A stretch of 64,000 nucleotides of DNA from Streptomyces umbrinus (GTDB lineage: Bacteria; Actinomycetota; Actinomycetes; Streptomycetales; Streptomycetaceae): positions 1,054,001 through 1,118,000 of the forward strand of contig NZ_JAUSZI010000002.1 in the NCBI RefSeq assembly GCF_030817415.1, in the 5' to 3' direction. The notes beneath the pieces were generated by a model. It did not search any database, had not been told where the DNA came from, and was given only the letters and a program-made list of their open reading frames with translations. The first letter of the stretch is position 1. Each line of letters begins with the position of its first letter. A program made the position numbers and the translations under genes. Below, in pieces: positions 62,016 to 64,000 of this stretch.

Positions 62016-62834
62016 TCATGACGCCTTCCTCAGATCATAGGCCTCGGCCCACACCTGATCGCGCAGGCCTGCGCAGATGCGGGTGATCAGACGGGAGACA
62101 TGCATCTGGGAGAGGCCGAGTTGCAGGGCGATGCGCTGCTGGGTCATCTCGCAGAAGAACCTCATGTAGAGGATCTGCCGCTCTCGTTCGGGCAGTGCCT
62201 GCAGGAGCGGCCGGAGCGCCTCGCGGTCGACGACCCGGTCGAAGCCGGGCTCCATGCCTCCAAGGGTGTCGGTCAAGGGGTAGCTGTCCGCGGAGTGGCC
62301 CGGCAGGGCGTCCATGGATACGGCGGTGTATGCCTCCAGGGCTCCCTGGCCCAGTCGTACCTCCGCCTCGGTGAGGCCGGTGTGCGCCGCGATCTCATGG
62401 ACCGAGGGTTCGTGACCGTTGAGCGAAGCGCACTCGTTGCCGGCGGAGCGGACCCGGCTGCGAAGCTCCTGTACGCGCCTCGGCACATGCACGATCCACA
62501 GGTCGTCGCGGAAGTGCCGCTTCACCTCTCCGAGGATCGTCGGTATGGCGAAGCTCGGAAAGGCAGTGCCGAGGGTCGGGTCGAAGCGGGACACCGCCTT
62601 GACCAGGCCCAGTTGGGCGACCTGCTGGAGGTCCTCGAAGGACTCGCCACGATGACGGAAGCGCCGGGCCAGCCGTACGGCCATCGGCGCCCAGGCGCAC
62701 ACCACTTCCTGCTGCAGCGCCGACCTCTCCGGGCCCTTCGGTAAAGCCGCGATACGGCGGAACGCGGCGTCGGTGTCCGGGGCGTCGTCGTAGACACGTC
62801 TGGTCGGCCGGTTCTGCGTGGGTGCGTTCGGCAT
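62016..62834 (-). CDS. SigB/SigF-type RNA polymerase sigma factor
   Basis: 272 residues from ATG 62834. Region 2: GESFEDLQQVAQLGLVKAVSRFDPTLGTAFPSFAIPTILGEVKRHFRDDLWIVHVPRRVQEL; region 3: PSVHEIAAHTGLTEAEVRLG; region 4: LPERERQILYMRFFCEMTQQRIALQLGLSQMHVSRLITRI. This is the general-stress/sporulation branch (SigB, F, G, H, N). Such factors are held by anti-sigma kinases; none lies in the window. No promoter assignment made. It converges with the GAF-ANTAR gene. Confidence 0.95.
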   Translation of the reverse strand: MPNAPTQNRPTRRVYDDAPDTDAAFRRIAALPKGPERSALQQEVVCAWAPMAVRLARRFRHRGESFEDLQQVAQLGLVKAVSRFDPTLGTAFPSFAIPTILGEVKRHFRDDLWIVHVPRRVQELRSRVRSAGNECASLNGHEPSVHEIAAHTGLTEAEVRLGQGALEAYTAVSMDALPGHSADSYPLTDTLGGMEPGFDRVVDREALRPLLQALPERERQILYMRFFCEMTQQRIALQLGLSQMHVSRLITRICAGLRDQVWAEAYDLRKAS

Positions 62835-63114
62835 GGGCACGTGTCTCCCTGGTCGGTGGCATCGCTCACCGTGGGAGCCGTCGGACCGCAGCACACTGGG
62901 GAGCAGCGACAGCTGCTCCCACGGGCGTGCCTCCGGTCTGAAGCACGCCCGACGGGTTCCCTGGCAGCCCGCTCTCAAACTCCCAACGGGCCCCGGCCCA
63001 GAGCCGATCCGGGGCTATGCTGGTCAGTACGCGTCCCAGACCCCGGCGGTGCACTGCCAGTTGGCAACGATGCCTGGCCCACACGTCTCCCAGTGTCTGG
63101 AACCGAGGCGCCCC

Positions 63115-63765
63115 ATGCGCACCCCGCCCCAACCGCACGACCCCGAAGTTTCCGAGCCGTCCACCCTGGACACGGTGCGGCTGCGCCGGCTGAACCGCTG
63201 GCAGGCCGAGGGCCTGCGGGAGGACCTCGCGGATCTGTACGTGGAGTCGTCCGCCGCCTCGCCAGGTGAGGAGTTCCACGACCGGCAGAAGTTCCTGCTC
63301 CGCCTGGCGGACGACGTACAACTGCCGGGATTCGACATGCTGGTCGCCGAGGCCCGGTCCCTGACGGGCTGTGCCTTCGGAGTACCGGTGTCGCGCGACG
63401 GCTCCTGGTGGCAGGGGTTCCACGGTCCGCTGCCGCAGAACCTGGAACAACTCACCGCGTCCGGACATGTCTTCGCGATCCTCGATACCGTCGTGCACCC
63501 CCACCAGCACGCCCACGGGCTCGCCCGTCGGCTGCAGGAACGCCTGCTCGGTGACCACGAGGCTTCGCTCGGCGTCACCTTGGTGGAGCAGTCCGACCGC
63601 TCGGTCCGTGCGGCCTTCACGGCCTGGGGCTGGCAGGAAGCAGGACAGATCCACCGGATGCCCGGCCCAACAGCCTTGCAGGTACTGGTTCTTCCCCTCG
63701 GAGAACGTACGTCTGTGCATCCGGACGGCCTCGCCCACAACGACCGGACCCAACGGCCCGAGTAG
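63115..63765 (+). CDS. GNAT-fold-like protein, paralogue of 59715 gene
   Basis: 216 residues. DLADLYVESSAASPGEEFHDRQKFLLRLADDVQLPGFDMLVAEARSLTGCAFGVPV, FAILDTVVHPHQHAHGLARRLQERLLGDHEASLGVTLVEQ and QVLVLPLGERTSVHPDG align along the whole length with the 59715 protein. The two copies flank the GAF-ANTAR/sigma block. ATG 63115 with a weak GAGG upstream. Divergent from the sigma-factor gene (280 bases between, no gene seen). Function unknown. Confidence 0.82.
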   Translation: MRTPPQPHDPEVSEPSTLDTVRLRRLNRWQAEGLREDLADLYVESSAASPGEEFHDRQKFLLRLADDVQLPGFDMLVAEARSLTGCAFGVPVSRDGSWWQGFHGPLPQNLEQLTASGHVFAILDTVVHPHQHAHGLARRLQERLLGDHEASLGVTLVEQSDRSVRAAFTAWGWQEAGQIHRMPGPTALQVLVLPLGERTSVHPDGLAHNDRTQRPE

Positions 63766-63849
63766 CCGAACGGGCCAGGAATCGTGGGGTGTTTGGGACT
63801 CGTCGTCAGGGCTACTCAGCAGGGGCGTCCGACGGCCGGCCGGGACGAA

Positions 63850-63884
63850 GGCACCGGAGAGTTGAGTTCACAGCTCCCGGTGCC
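63850..63884. terminator. Hairpin after the second GNAT-like gene
   Basis: GGCACCGG (63850-63857) pairs with CCGGTGCC (63877-63884), extended by a GAG/CTC step. It stands between convergent frames (stop 63765 and 63904). Confidence 0.5.
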
Positions 63885-63903
63885 ATCCGTCGAGCACACG
63901 CCG

Positions 63904-64000
63904 TCACCCCCGGTCCGCCGCGTGCAGGCACCGCAGCGCCCGGCTGAGCCCTCGCCGTATCTCTTCCGGGAGCCTCTCGCCCTCCGCAGTGGCCACCAGG
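63904..64000 (-). CDS. Partial C-terminus of a minus-strand gene
   Basis: From the window end the minus strand reads LVATAEGERLPEEIRRGL then SRALRCLHAADRG and a stop at 63906-63904. Composition and codon use are gene-like and it sits beyond a hairpin, so it is probably the last 31 residues of a protein whose body lies outside. Family not recognisable. Confidence 0.35.
   Translation of the reverse strand, partial: LVATAEGERLPEEIRRGLSRALRCLHAADRG

Overview
The window reads as Streptomyces chromosome, probably from an accessory or arm region. GC is very high, with the matching codon bias and many long shadow frames. Several families typical of the genus are present: a snapalysin, an EshA/2-methylisoborneol cluster, a PF04672 methyltransferase, DUF5994 proteins, GAF-ANTAR proteins and a SigB/SigF-type sigma factor. 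Several regulator genes have a -10-like element placed so that transcription would start at the start codon (leaderless mRNAs). The only clearly housekeeping genes are argG, nadE and zinc-independent copies of ribosomal proteins L31 and L36.

Region by region: 1-6.4 kb holds an M1 peptidase (cut by the window start), a membrane Ser/Thr kinase, snapalysin, an aldo/keto reductase, L36/L31 and a VOC protein. 6.5-10 kb holds a secreted thermolysin-like protease broken by one frameshift, and a degenerate IS701-type transposase. 10-14.1 kb holds two small regulated units, each with visible operators: esterase/TetR and SDR/AraC. 14.1-26 kb is a mixed stretch with argG, a TauD-type dioxygenase, nadE with an Lrp regulator, and an SMP-30-type lactonase. 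26-36.6 kb holds an SQR-like flavoprotein behind a CsoR/CstR-like operator, HxlR/RidA, a tRNA-like sequence, a surface protein, a Nudix protein, and two ArsR-controlled pairs (ArsR-MFS and ArsR-SRPBCC).

36.6-41.9 kb looks like a sugar-acid catabolic locus: IlvD/Edd dehydratase and SDR on one strand; IclR, FAH-family hydrolase and a frameshifted zinc dehydrogenase on the other. An intact IS30 element (42.0-43.3 kb) separates it from the 2-MIB operon (43.6-47.0 kb). That operon encodes a family 2B encapsulin shell protein with a cyclic-nucleotide-binding domain (EshA), 2-MIB synthase and GPP C-methyltransferase, the last two genes needed to make the earthy odorant and the first its probable protein compartment. 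Immediately after lies a decapitated Gfo/Idh dehydrogenase, suggesting that mobile DNA joined the cluster to an older sugar operon.

48.8-57.9 kb is the most interesting metabolic locus: LysR-controlled pxpABC (5-oxoprolinase) in one tight operon with an MHS-type transporter, an SDR, an aminotransferase and an HMG/CHA-type pyruvate aldolase, next to a 2-hydroxyacid dehydrogenase. Together they suggest uptake and breakdown of a substituted 5-oxoproline, via a substituted glutamate and its 2-oxo acid, to pyruvate. 58.1-64 kb is a signalling/stress cassette: two DUF5994 paralogues, a small membrane protein, two paralogous GNAT-like proteins, two GAF-ANTAR proteins and a sigma factor.
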